DNA of 64,000 nucleotides from Parvibaculum indicum (GCF_011762095.1 NZ_JAASQO010000008.1:124001-188000); one strand, 5' to 3'. Positions 45,618-55,701 are shown, counted from the stretch's first letter. The notes: generated by a model from the letters alone, not told the origin. Program-made: numbers and translations.

Positions 45618-46643
45618 TCAGACCGCGCTGTCCGGTCCGATCTTCACCAGCATCTTGCCGAAATTGCCGCCGCTGAAGAGCTTGAGGAAGGCCTTGGGCG
45701 CATTCTCGATGCCTTCTTCCACCGTCTCTTCCCATTTCATTTTACCGGATTTGATGAGCGGGCCCATCTCCTCCATGAATTTCGGCAGCAGGTCGAAATG
45801 GTTGGAAACGATGAAGCCCTGCAGCTTCAGGCTCTTGCCGACCGCCATGATGATGTTGGACGGGCCGGGCGTCGGCTCGGTGGCATTGTACTGCTCGATC
45901 ATGCCGCACAGCGCGAGGCGCCCGAAAGGCCGCATGTTTTCGATCGCGGCTTCCAGATGCTTGCCGCCGACATTTTCGAAATAGACGTCGATCCCCTTCG
46001 GAAAGGCTTCGCCGACGGCTTTGGTCAGGTCGCCGCAGGTCTTGTAGTTGATCGCCTTGTCGATGCCGGCGACGTCTTCCAGCCATTTGCACTTCTCGTC
46101 GGAGCCCGCGCTGCCGACCACATAGCAGCCATGCGCCTTGGCAAGCTGGCAGACGACGGAGCCGACCGCGCCCGAGGCGGCGGAGACGAAGACGGTCTCG
46201 CCATCCTTCAACTCGCCAATGCGCATCAGCCCGGCATAGGCCGTCATGCCCGGCATGCCGAGTACGCCGAGATAGGCTTCGATGGGACCGACCGAGGGAT
46301 CTACCTTGGTGAAACCCGCGGCGTCGCCGACCGCGAATTCGCGCCAGCCCAGCATATGGTTCACGAAATCGCCGACTTTCAGCTTGTCGCTGTTGGACTC
46401 GACCACCTGGCCGATGGCGCCGCCTTCGAGCGGGCTGCCGATCTGGAAGGGCGGCACATAGCTTTCCCGGTCCATCATGCGGCCGCGCATATAGGGGTCG
46501 ACCGACATCCAGATATTGCGGACCAGCACCTCACCGTCTTTCGGCCCGGGCACCTCGGCGGTGGCCAGTTCGAAGTCGCTGTCCTTCGGCATGCCCACGG
46601 GGCGGGCCTTGAGGCGGATTTCCTTGGAGCTGTGATTGGACAT
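45618..46643 (-). CDS. CurA-like NADP-dependent oxidoreductase (MDR family), copy 2
   Basis: A 341-residue paralogue of copies 1 and 3. NADP-binding sequence VFVSAASGAVGSVVCQLAKA, then GCYVVGSAGSDEKCKWLEDV, and KGIDVYFENVGGKHLEAAIE. The N-terminal LKARPVGMPKDSDFELATAE is the usual family start. It probably reduces enones or related electrophiles. GGGAGACAGAA precedes the ATG. It is the promoter-proximal gene of a two-gene transcript. Confidence 0.9.
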   Translation of the reverse strand: MSNHSSKEIRLKARPVGMPKDSDFELATAEVPGPKDGEVLVRNIWMSVDPYMRGRMMDRESYVPPFQIGSPLEGGAIGQVVESNSDKLKVGDFVNHMLGWREFAVGDAAGFTKVDPSVGPIEAYLGVLGMPGMTAYAGLMRIGELKDGETVFVSAASGAVGSVVCQLAKAHGCYVVGSAGSDEKCKWLEDVAGIDKAINYKTCGDLTKAVGEAFPKGIDVYFENVGGKHLEAAIENMRPFGRLALCGMIEQYNATEPTPGPSNIIMAVGKSLKLQGFIVSNHFDLLPKFMEEMGPLIKSGKMKWEETVEEGIENAPKAFLKLFSGGNFGKMLVKIGPDSAV

Positions 46644-46728
46644 TTCTGTCTCCCTTTCATGTTTCTTGGTGAAGGGAGACTAGCTGCCGAAGGGGGGCTT
46701 AGGAAGGAGGGGGCCGGATTTGCCTTGT

Positions 46729-48093
46729 TCAGCTTTGCCAACCGCCTCCCATGGCAACGAACAGGTCCACCGCCGCAGTGTAGCGGTCGAGCTGGGCCTG
46801 GACCACATTGTCCCGGCTGGAAAGCAGGGAACGCTGCGCATCCAGCACGTCGATAAAGCTGGCACCGCCCGCCCTGTAGCTCGCCTCCGACAGTTCATAG
46901 GCCCGCAGGGCCTCCGACGCCGCCGTCGAAAGGGCCGTCTCGCGCCTTGCGCTGGTGTCGGTTTGCGACAGGGCGTCTTCAACCTCCTTCAGCGAGGACA
47001 GCACCGTGCCCCGATAGGTGGCGACGAGCTGGACTTTCCGGGCTTTGGCGGTCTGGAGGCTTCCTTCCAGATCGCCCGCCGAGAAAATCGGCGCCAGCAG
47101 CGATCCGGCAATAGATCCCGCATCCACCGGCGTCAGGCCATAGGTGGCCGTGCGGCTCAGTGAGGCGGACAGATCGAGGCTCGGGAAGAAGGCAGCCCGC
47201 GCCGCGCCGATATCGGCATTGGCCGCCTTCAAATTCGCTTCGGCCCTGCGAATGTCGGGACGACGCTCCAGAAGGGTCGAGGGCTGGGCGGGCGCGATTT
47301 CCGGCAGGGCCACGTCCTCAAGCCCCTTTGCAGCCACGTCGAAGCCTTCCGGCGCGCGGCCCAGCAGAATGGCGAGCGAGGTCCGGGCCGCGACAAGGCT
47401 TTGTTCGAGATTGGGCAGGCTTGCTTCCACCGTGGCGACGTTGTTGCGCTGCTGCGCAAGCGTGATGCCGGAATCGAGCCCTTCCTTGTTCCGCAGTTCG
47501 ACGAGCTTCAGCGTTTCGCGCGCGAGCTTCAGCGTTTCCCTGGCATAGGCAATGCGGTCTTTCAGGCTCAGCACCGTGAAATAGGTTGTGGCCACATCCG
47601 ACTGGACGAGAAGCCGTGTTGCCTCGGTGTCGAAAACGGTGGCATTGAAACTTTCCTCCGCGCTCTGGCTCCGTGCCCGGTATTCGCCCCACAGGTCGAG
47701 AGCGTAGCTGATGGAAAGCCTGCCGCTGGCGCTGCGCGACAGGCTGCCGGGGTCGCTTTGCGTCTGGCTTGCGCTGCCGCTTCCGTCGAGCTGCGGATAG
47801 AGCGTCGAATTGGTGGAGCGCAATGTGCCGCGCGCCTGTTCGATGGTGGCGAGCGCCGCGGCCACGTCCTGATTGCTGGCAAGCGCCTCGGCCATCAGCG
47901 CGTCAAGCTCGGGGCTCGAAAAGCGCGCCCACCATTGCCCGTATTCGGCAACGGCCCGGGCGTTCGTCTGCGCCGCGCCATCCCAGCCGGCCGGAAGGGC
48001 GGTGGCCGGTCGTTCATAGTCCGGCACCATGGAGCAGCCGGCCAGCAATGCGGCGGCGGCAGTGAGCGTCAGGATGCGTTTTCCGGTTTTCAT
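46729..48093 (-). CDS. NodT/OprM-type outer membrane efflux lipoprotein
   Basis: A 454-residue outer membrane factor, third gene of the MacAB-type operon. The lipoprotein signal ends LLAGC (Cys about residue 19). Two duplicated helical/barrel repeats are seen: YGQWWARFSSPELDALMAEA and the Leu-Ala-rich coiled helices (YARETLKLARETLKLVELRN), and PSTLLERRPDIRRAEANLKA, the family signature. It completes a tripartite exporter with MacA and MacB. AGGAGCGAC lies before the ATG at 48093, 11 bp from macB. Confidence 0.9.
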   Translation of the reverse strand: MKTGKRILTLTAAAALLAGCSMVPDYERPATALPAGWDGAAQTNARAVAEYGQWWARFSSPELDALMAEALASNQDVAAALATIEQARGTLRSTNSTLYPQLDGSGSASQTQSDPGSLSRSASGRLSISYALDLWGEYRARSQSAEESFNATVFDTEATRLLVQSDVATTYFTVLSLKDRIAYARETLKLARETLKLVELRNKEGLDSGITLAQQRNNVATVEASLPNLEQSLVAARTSLAILLGRAPEGFDVAAKGLEDVALPEIAPAQPSTLLERRPDIRRAEANLKAANADIGAARAAFFPSLDLSASLSRTATYGLTPVDAGSIAGSLLAPIFSAGDLEGSLQTAKARKVQLVATYRGTVLSSLKEVEDALSQTDTSARRETALSTAASEALRAYELSEASYRAGGASFIDVLDAQRSLLSSRDNVVQAQLDRYTAAVDLFVAMGGGWQS

Positions 48094-48104
48094 GTTTGTC
48101 GCTC

Positions 48105-50054
48105 CTATTCCGACGAAAGCGCGACGACGGGGTCGAGCAATGCGGCCTTGCGCGCGGGCAGGTAGCCGAAGATGAGCCCGGTCATGAAGGCACAGCTGAA
48201 GGCGAGGAAGGAGGGCGTGGGATTGATCGCGATGTTCATGCCGAGGGAGCCCAGCGCGAGCCCTGTCCCGATGCCGAGCATCACGCCGATCAACCCGCCC
48301 ACGCCGCACACCACCAGCGCTTCGGTGTTGAATTGCAGCAGGATATTGCTCATCCGCGCGCCGGTCGCCATGCGCAGGCCGATTTCGCGCGTCCGCTCGG
48401 TCACGTTGACCAGCATGATGTTCATCACCCCGATGCCGCCCACGAGTAGCGAGATGCCGGCTACCGATCCCAGAAGGATCGTCAGCGTTGTCGTCATGCT
48501 CTCCATCGTTTCCAGCATGGAAGCGGTGTTGCGGATCTGGAAATCCTCGGTCTGGTGGCGCGCCAGAAGAAGCTGCTTGATGTTCTCTTCCGTCTGATCG
48601 ACCAGGGCGGAGTCGGTCACTTTCACATTTATCGAGTTTGCGTATTGCTGGCCGAAGAGGCGCATGAAGCCCGTGGTAATCGGCACGAAAACGACGTCGT
48701 CCTGGTCGCGTCCGAAGGAAGAGGCGCCCTTGGCCTCCATCACGCCGATCACCTCGAAGGGGATATTGCCGATCAGCACATATTCTCCCACCGGGTCCTG
48801 GCCATGGGGGAAAAGACTATCGACGACCGTCTGCCCGAGAACGGCGACGGGCGCATAGCTGTTGAGGTCGGCTTCGCTGAAATAGGCCCCATGCGCGGCT
48901 GTCCAGTCGCGCACCTGGGTGTAGGAGGGCCAGGTGCCGAGAATCTGCGTGCGATAGTCCACATTGCCGAAGCGAACGGTCTGGCTGCCGCTGCGCTCCG
49001 GCGCCACGGCGACCACGTTCGAGATGCGTTGCTCTATGGCTTCCGCGTCCGCGGGCACCAGCGTGGCGATCTCGCCCGAGGGCCGCATCCCCGGTGCGCC
49101 GGGCCGGACCAGCAGGAGATTGGTGCCCATGGACTGCATGCTCTGCAGGATATTGGCTTTGCTGCCGTCGCCGATGGCAAGCATGGTGACGACCGCCGCG
49201 ACGCCGATCACCACGCCGAGAAGCGTAAGCGCGGTGCGGAAGATATTGGCGCGCAGCGAGCGGATCGCCATCTTGACCGCTTCGCTGACTTCCGCCCCGA
49301 GGGCCAGGTGCCCGTGTTCGCGGACGACCCCGGCCTGTTCCGGCCCCGTGCGATCCGCGGTACCGCTGTCGGAGGTAATTCGACCGTCGCTGATGACAAT
49401 CTGGCGGTGGGCATGCGCGGCGACTTCCGCTTCATGGGTGATGAGGATCACCGTGCGGCCGTCGCGATTGAGCTGGTCGAGAACCTCGAGCACCTCCGCG
49501 CCGCTTTTCGTGTCGAGCGCGCCCGTCGGTTCGTCGGCGAGCACCACATTGGCATCGTTCATCAGCGCCCGTGCGATGGAGACACGCTGCTGCTGGCCGC
49601 CGGAAAGCTCGGTCGGGCGGTGCCTTGCGCGATTGCCCATGCCCAGTCGGTCCAGGAGCTCCAATGAACGGTGGCGGCGGTCGTCCTGCGAGAGCCCGGC
49701 ATAGATTGCGGGCAGTTCCACATTCTCCGCCGCGGTCATCGTGGCGAGCAGATTGTAGCGCTGGAAGACGAAGCCGAACTCGTTCCGGCGAAGATTGGCA
49801 AGCTCGTCGGATGTAAGCTCGGCGATATTCGTGCCGCGCACGCGATAAACGCCGTCGCTCGGCCGGTCGAGGCAGCCGAGAATATTCATCAGCGTCGACT
49901 TGCCGGAGCCGGACTGGCCCATGATGGCGACATATTCGCCTTCATGGATGGTGAGCGAGATGCCGTCCAGGGCGCGCACTTCCGCGCCGCCGGTCTGATA
50001 GACCTTGGAGACGTCGTCCAGTTCGATGAGGGGCCTGGGGGCTTGATCGGTCAT
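48105..50054 (-). CDS. macB: MacB-type ABC exporter (ATPase-permease)
   Basis: A 649-residue half transporter with an N-terminal ATPase and C-terminal four-helix MacB permease. Walker A is MGQSGSGKSTLMN, the signature LSGGQQQRVSIARAL and Walker B VVLADEPTGALDT. After a linker, a first helix (TLLGVVIGVAAVVTMLAIGD) leads into the large periplasmic MacB domain, then three C-terminal helices including SVAGISLLVGGIGVMNIML. It drives export of macrolides, peptides or glycolipids with MacA and the outer membrane factor. AAGGAGGG precedes the ATG, inside the end of macA. Confidence 0.93.
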   Translation of the reverse strand: MTDQAPRPLIELDDVSKVYQTGGAEVRALDGISLTIHEGEYVAIMGQSGSGKSTLMNILGCLDRPSDGVYRVRGTNIAELTSDELANLRRNEFGFVFQRYNLLATMTAAENVELPAIYAGLSQDDRRHRSLELLDRLGMGNRARHRPTELSGGQQQRVSIARALMNDANVVLADEPTGALDTKSGAEVLEVLDQLNRDGRTVILITHEAEVAAHAHRQIVISDGRITSDSGTADRTGPEQAGVVREHGHLALGAEVSEAVKMAIRSLRANIFRTALTLLGVVIGVAAVVTMLAIGDGSKANILQSMQSMGTNLLLVRPGAPGMRPSGEIATLVPADAEAIEQRISNVVAVAPERSGSQTVRFGNVDYRTQILGTWPSYTQVRDWTAAHGAYFSEADLNSYAPVAVLGQTVVDSLFPHGQDPVGEYVLIGNIPFEVIGVMEAKGASSFGRDQDDVVFVPITTGFMRLFGQQYANSINVKVTDSALVDQTEENIKQLLLARHQTEDFQIRNTASMLETMESMTTTLTILLGSVAGISLLVGGIGVMNIMLVNVTERTREIGLRMATGARMSNILLQFNTEALVVCGVGGLIGVMLGIGTGLALGSLGMNIAINPTPSFLAFSCAFMTGLIFGYLPARKAALLDPVVALSSE

Positions 50055-50066
50055 GAGCCGCCCTCC

Positions 50067-51302
50067 TTATAGGAAGCCCGGCCGACGCCGGCCCGAACCA
50101 TTGTTCGATGCCGCGTTGAGCGATCCGGTCACGACCTTGTCGCCTTCCGAGAGGCCGCTTTCGATCTGGTAGCTGACGCGGTTCTTGAGGCCGGTTTCGA
50201 CCGTCTGCCTTACCGGCCTTCCGTTCCGCATGACCATCGCATAGGGCGCGCCGTCCGCATCGGTTTTCACGGCGGCGACCGGGACCATGAGCGTGTCTTT
50301 CGCTTCGCCCAGCAGGAAGAAGACCTGCGCGGTCATGTCGATCATCAGTTTGCGGTCGGGGTTCGGTATGTCGATGAGCACCGTATAGAGCACCACATCG
50401 TTTTCCGTGGTCGGTGTCGGCTTGATCTGGCGCACGGTTGAACGCCACCTCGTGCCGGTCATGCCGAGCGTGGTGAAATAGACCGGCATGTCGACGCTGA
50501 GCTTGTTCACATCCGCCTCGGCGACCTCCGCTTCGACGGTCATCGTATCGAGATTGGCGACCCGCATGATTTCCGTCGCGGATTGCGACGACACGACGGT
50601 CTGGCCCTCCAGCGTGGTCTGGGAGACCACCGTACCGCTCATCGGGGCATAGATTTTCGTGTAACCGAGATTGGCCTCGTCGCCCTTCAGCGTCGATCTT
50701 TGCTCCGCGATCTGGGCGGTATAGGCCTTGATCTGCGCCGCGCTCAGCTCCATTTCGGCGCGTGCCTGGTCCAGCGTATCCTGCGAGACGGCGTCCTGTT
50801 TTCTGAGGTTCACATAGCGCCGGTACTGGATCTGCTTCAGCTTGTAGGTCGCCTGCTCGCCGGCAAGTTGGGCTTTCAGATTGTCGAGCCGGGCCTGCGC
50901 CGCCTCCACTTCGGATTCATAGACGGAAGGGTCGATCTCGGCGAGAAGCTGGTCCTTCTTCACCGTGTCGCCGATCTCGACATAAACATGCTGCAACTGG
51001 CCGGACACCTGCGCGCCGACATCCACATAGTCCTTGGGCTGGATCGAACCCAGCGCCGTGACGGTCTGTTCCATGTCGCCGCGGGTAACGGTGGCGGTCT
51101 GATAGCTCGCCGTGTCGCTTCCGCCGTAAAGGCTCTGATAGCCGAACCAGAGGGCCAGAAGGACGACGGCCGCCAAGGATGCAACCTTAACCCAACCGGC
51201 TTTCAACCATGACGGAAGCGTTGAGAAAATGCGGCCGGGGAACGAGCGATCGCTCGTTTCCCCGGATGAGGACGGCCTGCCGCCGTCGCTTTCATAGCCC
51301 AT
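50067..51302 (-). CDS. macA: MacA-type membrane-fusion (HlyD) adaptor
   Basis: A 411-residue periplasmic adaptor anchored by one N-terminal helix (VASLAAVVLLALWFGYQSL). The lipoyl half-motifs are VDVGAQVSGQLQHVYVEIGD and AQISGTVV-like APMSGTVVSQTTLEGQTVVS, separated by a coiled coil (AAQARLDNLKAQLAGEQATY). The C-terminal part has LIDIPNPDRKLMIDMTAQVF. It links MacB to the outer membrane factor. The three genes overlap in spacing (12 and 11 bp) and form one operon, read from a region holding a palindromic operator at 51350. Confidence 0.92.
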   Translation of the reverse strand: MGYESDGGRPSSSGETSDRSFPGRIFSTLPSWLKAGWVKVASLAAVVLLALWFGYQSLYGGSDTASYQTATVTRGDMEQTVTALGSIQPKDYVDVGAQVSGQLQHVYVEIGDTVKKDQLLAEIDPSVYESEVEAAQARLDNLKAQLAGEQATYKLKQIQYRRYVNLRKQDAVSQDTLDQARAEMELSAAQIKAYTAQIAEQRSTLKGDEANLGYTKIYAPMSGTVVSQTTLEGQTVVSSQSATEIMRVANLDTMTVEAEVAEADVNKLSVDMPVYFTTLGMTGTRWRSTVRQIKPTPTTENDVVLYTVLIDIPNPDRKLMIDMTAQVFFLLGEAKDTLMVPVAAVKTDADGAPYAMVMRNGRPVRQTVETGLKNRVSYQIESGLSEGDKVVTGSLNAASNNGSGRRRPGFL

Positions 51303-51349
51303 ATCTGCCTAACCGTACCAAAATCGCGAGTACCCCGTGTCCATATAGT

Positions 51350-51372
51350 ACGGATAGCTCACAATTATCCGT
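51350..51372. promoter_or_regulatory. Palindromic operator (TetR-type layout) upstream of macAB operon
   Basis: ACGGATA (51350-51356) and TATCCGT (51366-51372) form a perfect 7-bp inverted repeat with a 9-nt spacer, 47 bp before the macA start and close to a TATAT-containing -10-like region. The layout suits a TetR-family dimer. No TetR gene is adjacent, so the regulator would be elsewhere. Confidence 0.55.
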
Positions 51373-51405
51373 CGCGACCTGTGGCCGGATAAAGATTTTG
51401 TAATC

Positions 51406-52416
51406 TCAGGCGACACGGACCATGCGTTTGCCCACATTTTCGCCCGCCAGCAGGCCGACCAGGGCTCCTGGCAGGGATTCGAGGCCGTCCAGAATGTCCT
51501 CCTTCACCTTGAGCGATCCGTCCTGGACCCAGCCTTCCAGGTCCTTCAGCGCCTTTTCGCGCTCGGCATAGAAGTCGGAGACGATGAACCCCTGAACTTT
51601 CAGCCGCTTGGTGACGATGAGACCGGGCACGCCACGCGGCCCGTGGGCAGGCGGGGTGCCGTCATACTGGGAAACGGCCCCGCAGCAGGCGATGCGGCCA
51701 TAGGTGTTCATGCGGAAAAGGGCCGCTTCCAGAATGTCGCCGCCGACATTGTCGAAATAAACATCGATCCCGTCCGGCGCCACGGCCTTCAGCGCCTTGT
51801 GAACGGGCTCGGCCTTGTAGTCCACAGCGGCATCGAAGCCGAGTTCGTCGGTCAGCAGCTTGCACTTCGCCGCGCCGCCGGCGATGCCGACGACCTTGCA
51901 GCCCTTGATCTTGGCGATCTGACCGACGATGGAGCCGACCGACCCGGCGGCGGCCGAAACGGCCACCGTCTCGCCGGGCTTCGGGTCGCCGATCTTCAAA
52001 AGGCCGAAATAGGCGGTGAGCCCTGCAATACCGTAGACGCTTAGGAGATAGGAAAGGGGATCCCGCGGTTCGAGCTTCTGGGCCGTCTTGGCAGGTACGG
52101 CCGAATATTCCTGCCAGCCGGTGTCGGCGAAAACGAGATCGCCGGGTTTGAAGTCCACCGTGCCCGACTGCACGACTTCCGCGATGGCGCCGCCTGCCAT
52201 CACCGTGCCGGACTCGACCGCCGAGCGGTAGGTCGCGCCCTGCATCCAGGCCCGGTTGGCGGCATCGAGCGAGACGATCCGCGTTTTCAGCAGAAGCTCT
52301 CCGTCGCCGGGTTCGGGCACGCTGCCTTCGCGAAGCTGGAAATTGCTCTCCGCAAGCTTTCCCTCCGGCGTTTCGGCCAGCAGGATCTGTCGGTTGGCTT
52401 GGGGTGTATTGGGCAT
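51406..52416 (-). CDS. CurA-like NADP-dependent oxidoreductase (MDR family), copy 3
   Basis: A 336-residue paralogue of the genes at 44547 and 45618. NADP site AVSAAAGSVGSIVGQIAKIK, then GCKVVGIAGGAAKCKLLTDE, and DGIDVYFDNVGGDILEAALF. It ends 100 bp from the macA start and has its own ribosome binding site GGGAGGAAAAG. Its presence next to an export operon suggests a joint role in detoxifying electrophiles or drugs, which is inference. The upstream region shared with nadE holds a 12-bp palindrome. Confidence 0.9.
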   Translation of the reverse strand: MPNTPQANRQILLAETPEGKLAESNFQLREGSVPEPGDGELLLKTRIVSLDAANRAWMQGATYRSAVESGTVMAGGAIAEVVQSGTVDFKPGDLVFADTGWQEYSAVPAKTAQKLEPRDPLSYLLSVYGIAGLTAYFGLLKIGDPKPGETVAVSAAAGSVGSIVGQIAKIKGCKVVGIAGGAAKCKLLTDELGFDAAVDYKAEPVHKALKAVAPDGIDVYFDNVGGDILEAALFRMNTYGRIACCGAVSQYDGTPPAHGPRGVPGLIVTKRLKVQGFIVSDFYAEREKALKDLEGWVQDGSLKVKEDILDGLESLPGALVGLLAGENVGKRMVRVA

Positions 52417-52501
52417 GGGCTTTTCCTCCCTGAAGATTTTCGATGCCGGAGCTTAGACAAGAAGAAGGCCCCGGCCCATGCGTGAGGCTGAAAAAGCCTG
52501 C

Positions 52502-52513
52502 ACATTCGAATGT
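52502..52513. promoter_or_regulatory. 12-bp perfect palindrome between CurA-like copy 3 and nadE
   Basis: ACATTCGAATGT is perfectly self-complementary and lies between two divergent genes, 86 bp from the CurA-like start and 96 bp from nadE. It could be an operator; no known factor can be assigned from sequence alone. Confidence 0.35.
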
Positions 52514-52608
52514 CAGAATCGGGGCAAGGGCCCTATTGTCCGCAGGCGCGTCCGGCGCTAGAACAGCACTAATGCTCAAATGGAACATATCTCCCGGAAA
52601 ATAACTCC

Positions 52609-54270
52609 ATGACCGACCGGTTGCGTATTGCGCTGGCCCAGCTCAACCCCACGGTGGGCGACATAAAGGGCAATCTGGAAAAGGCAATCGAGGCCCGCCG
52701 CGAGGCCGAACTGGCGGGCGCGGATCTGATCGTCTTTCCGGAGCTCTTCATTGCCGGCTATCCGCCCGAGGATTTGGTGCTACGCCCCGCCTTCCAGCGT
52801 CGGGCGAGGGAGGCGGTCGTCCAGCTTGCCGAGCAGACCGCTGATGGAGGCCCGGCCGTCCTGATCGGTGCGCCCTGGAAAGAAGAGGACAAGCTCTACA
52901 ATGCCGTCCTCTATCTGGATAAGGGAGAGGTGCAGGCCCATCGCTACAAGGTGCGTCTGCCCAATTACGGCGTCTTCGACGAACCTCGCGTCTTCGACGA
53001 GGGCCCGCTGCCCGGACCGATCGATATTCGCGGTGTGCGCATAGGCGTGCCGATCTGCGAAGACATCTGGTACCCCGATGTTGTGGAGTGTCTGGAGGAG
53101 ACCGGCGCGGAGCTGCTGCTCGTGCCGAACGGCTCGCCTTACGACTTCGACAAATTCGATTCCCGCATGCAGCTTGCCATCCGGCGCATTCAGGAAAGCG
53201 GCTTGCCGCTGGCCTATCTGAACCAGATCGGCGGGCAGGACGAGCTGGTTTTCGACGGCGGTTCTTTCGTGCTGAACGCGGATCTCTCTCTCGCCGTCCA
53301 GATGCGTACATGGGAGCAGGAAATCCTCGTCACCGACTGGGTGCGGGAGCCGCATGGCTGGGTCTGTGCAAAGGGCGAGTGCGCCGAGGTGCCGGAAGGC
53401 GACGAGGCCATTTATCTCGCCACCGTGCGCGGCCTTCGCGACTATGTGAAGAAGAACCATTTCCCCGGCGTGGTGCTGGGGCTGTCCGGCGGTATCGACA
53501 GCGCGCTCGTCGCCGCACTGGCCGTCGATGCGCTGGGCGCGGAAAACGTCCACTGCGTGATGCTGCCATATCGCTATACCTCGTCGGAAAGCCTCGAAGA
53601 CGCGGAAGCCTGCGCCAAGGCGCTGGGCGTACGCTATGACATCGTGCCCATAGAAGAACCGGTGGTCGGGTTCACCAATGCGCTGGAAAAGATGTTCGAG
53701 AACACACAGTCGGACACGACGGAAGAAAACATCCAGTCGCGCTCGCGCGGCCTCATCCTGATGGCGATTTCGAACAAATTCGGCTCCATGCTGCTGACCA
53801 CCGGCAATAAATCCGAAGTCTCCGCGGGCTATGCCACGCTTTATGGCGACATGAATGGCGGCTTTAATCCGATCAAGGATCTCTACAAGAGCCGCGTCTT
53901 CAAACTCGCCGCTTGGCGCAACGCGCACATGCCCAAAGGTGTGCTAGGGCCCGAAGGCGAGGTGATCCCCGAGCGCATCATCACCAAGCCGCCAAGCGCC
54001 GAACTCCGTCCCGACCAGAAGGATGAGGACAGCCTGCCGCCTTATGAGGTGCTGGACGATATTCTCGAATGTCTGGTCGAGCATGAAATGCCCGTGCGGG
54101 ATATTGTCGACCGAGGCCATGACCGCGCGCTGGTACACCGGGTGGAAAACCTGCTCTTCGTCTCCGAATACAAGCGCCGCCAGGCGGCGCCCGGGGTAAA
54201 ACTCTCCTCGCGCAATTTCGGGCGCGACCGCCGCTATCCCATCACCAACGGGTTCCGCGATGTCGACTGA
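52609..54270 (+). CDS. nadE: Glutamine-dependent NAD+ synthetase
   Basis: A 553-residue two-domain NAD synthetase. The N-terminal nitrilase-type glutaminase carries the triad Glu45 ([14 protein letters not shown]), Lys113 ([13 protein letters not shown]) and Cys149 ([12 protein letters not shown]). The C-terminal synthetase has the ATP-pyrophosphatase loop [20 protein letters not shown] with Ser293, and [20 protein letters not shown] and [20 protein letters not shown]. It converts deamido-NAD, glutamine and ATP to NAD. The last 11 bp overlap the start of gltX, so the two are translationally coupled. Confidence 0.95.
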   Translation: MTDRLRIALAQLNPTVGDIKGNLEKAIEARREAELAGADLIVFPELFIAGYPPEDLVLRPAFQRRAREAVVQLAEQTADGGPAVLIGAPWKEEDKLYNAVLYLDKGEVQAHRYKVRLPNYGVFDEPRVFDEGPLPGPIDIRGVRIGVPICEDIWYPDVVECLEETGAELLLVPNGSPYDFDKFDSRMQLAIRRIQESGLPLAYLNQIGGQDELVFDGGSFVLNADLSLAVQMRTWEQEILVTDWVREPHGWVCAKGECAEVPEGDEAIYLATVRGLRDYVKKNHFPGVVLGLSGGIDSALVAALAVDALGAENVHCVMLPYRYTSSESLEDAEACAKALGVRYDIVPIEEPVVGFTNALEKMFENTQSDTTEENIQSRSRGLILMAISNKFGSMLLTTGNKSEVSAGYATLYGDMNGGFNPIKDLYKSRVFKLAAWRNAHMPKGVLGPEGEVIPERIITKPPSAELRPDQKDEDSLPPYEVLDDILECLVEHEMPVRDIVDRGHDRALVHRVENLLFVSEYKRRQAAPGVKLSSRNFGRDRRYPITNGFRDVD

Positions 54271-55618
54271 GGCTCCCGAGGTTATCGTCCGCTTCGCGCC
54301 GAGCCCCACGGGCCGCCTCCATGTGGGCAATGCTCGCACGGCGCTTTTCAACTGGCTCTTCGCCAGGAAAGCCGGCGGCAAATTCATGCTCCGCTTGGAT
54401 GATACCGACGACGAGCGCTCCACCGAGGAATATGCCCATGGCATCGTCGAGGACCTCGGCTGGCTCGGCCTCGTCCATGACATCCTCGACCGCCAGTCGA
54501 ACCGCATGGCCGAATATGACAAGGCGGCGGAAAAACTGAAGGCGGAAGGGTTGCTCTATCCCTGTTATGAAACGCCTGAAGAGCTGGAGATGAAGCGCAA
54601 GACGCAGGCCCGGCGCGGCCTGCCACCCGTCTATGACCGGGCGGCGCTTTCGCTCACCGACGAGGATAGGGCGAAGTTGGAAGCCGAGGGCCGGCAGCCG
54701 CATTGGCGCTTCAAGCTGGCGCAGGAAATCACCACCTTTACTGACCTCATTTTCGGCGAGACGAAGGTCGATTGCGCGTCGGTGTCCGATCCGGTGCTGA
54801 TCCGCGGCGACGGGCGCTATCTCTACACGCTGCCGTCCATCGTGGACGACATCGATTTCGGCATCACCCACATCATTCGCGGCGCGGACCATGTGACGAA
54901 TACCGGGGTTCAGGTACAGCTCTTCCGGGTGCTGGGCGGCAGGGTGCCGGTTTTTGCGCATCACTCCATGCTTCAGGGCCCGGAAGGCAAACCGCTGTCC
55001 AAGCGCGATGACGCGGCGGACTTTTCGCTGATGGCCCTGCGCGAGCATGGCGTCGAACCCATGGCGCTCAATGCGCTGCTGGCGCGTCTCGGTACGCCCG
55101 ACCCTGTGGAGGCGACGCTCTCGCTGGATCGTCTGGCCGACGGCTTCGACGTGGCCCGGCTGGGGCGCTCTGACATCCGTTTCGATCTGACCGAACTGGA
55201 CAAGGTGAATGCCGGAACGCTCCACATGCTGGAGTATGACGAGGTGAAGGAGCGCCTTCAGGCGCTGGACTGCGACCTCGGTCCCGATTTCTGGGCCGCC
55301 GTCCGGCCCAACCTGACCCGCTTCGCCGAGGTGAAGGACTGGGTCCGTATCGCCGAAGGCCCCGTGACGCCCGTGATAGACGATCCCGTTTTCGCTTCCC
55401 GGGCGGCGGATCTCTTGCCGGAGGGGGAGTGGGACGAAACCACCTGGAAGGCCTGGACGGATGTGGTGAAAGGGGAAACCGGAGCCAAGGGCAAGGCGCT
55501 GTTCATGCCGCTTCGTCAGGCACTTACCGGCATCGACCATGGACCGGAGCTGAAAAACCTGCTACCTCTGATCGGGCGCGAGCGGGCCGAGGCCCGGCTG
55601 CGCGGCAAAAAGGCCTGA
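54260..55618 (+). CDS. gltX: Glutamyl-tRNA synthetase
   Basis: A 452-residue class I aminoacyl-tRNA synthetase. The HIGH-type motif is [20 protein letters not shown], the KMSKS-type loop is [20 protein letters not shown], and [20 protein letters not shown] lies between them. Many alphaproteobacteria have two GltX proteins, one of which may be a misacylating tRNA-Gln form; which one this is cannot be told here. Its ATG lies inside the nadE coding end (overlap 54260-54270). Confidence 0.94.
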   Translation: MSTEAPEVIVRFAPSPTGRLHVGNARTALFNWLFARKAGGKFMLRLDDTDDERSTEEYAHGIVEDLGWLGLVHDILDRQSNRMAEYDKAAEKLKAEGLLYPCYETPEELEMKRKTQARRGLPPVYDRAALSLTDEDRAKLEAEGRQPHWRFKLAQEITTFTDLIFGETKVDCASVSDPVLIRGDGRYLYTLPSIVDDIDFGITHIIRGADHVTNTGVQVQLFRVLGGRVPVFAHHSMLQGPEGKPLSKRDDAADFSLMALREHGVEPMALNALLARLGTPDPVEATLSLDRLADGFDVARLGRSDIRFDLTELDKVNAGTLHMLEYDEVKERLQALDCDLGPDFWAAVRPNLTRFAEVKDWVRIAEGPVTPVIDDPVFASRAADLLPEGEWDETTWKAWTDVVKGETGAKGKALFMPLRQALTGIDHGPELKNLLPLIGRERAEARLRGKKA

Positions 55619-55656
55619 TTTCAGGCCGGGTGTAACGGCAGATGAGAGGACCGGCC

Positions 55657-55701
55657 ATGGCCGAGTTCCACATTATTCAGGGTCTCATTATTAGCGGCTG
55701 A
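55657..55701 (+). CDS. Putative Ile-rich leader peptide of cimA
   Basis: A 14-codon ORF, MAEFHIIQGLIISG, with Shine-Dalgarno GAGAGGA 6 bp before its ATG. Four of its last nine residues are Ile in tandem pairs, all encoded by ATT although ATC is the usual Ile codon nearby, plus one Leu. It lies 129 bp before the citramalate synthase gene, whose product feeds isoleucine synthesis, so it looks like an attenuator peptide in which low charged tRNA-Ile would stall the ribosome. It is too short for statistical proof. Confidence 0.6.
   Translation: MAEFHIIQGLIISG

Noticed and set aside
51350-51372. Resemblance of the macA operator, read on the minus strand, to the lac operator core AATTGTGAGC
   Set aside because: Only a 10-base overlap inside the spacer; symmetry axis differs and no LacI gene is nearby.
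55612-55627. GGCCTGA/TCAGGCC hairpin at the gltX stop codon as terminator
   Set aside because: Two-base loop and no T-tract; read-through into the cimA leader is more plausible.
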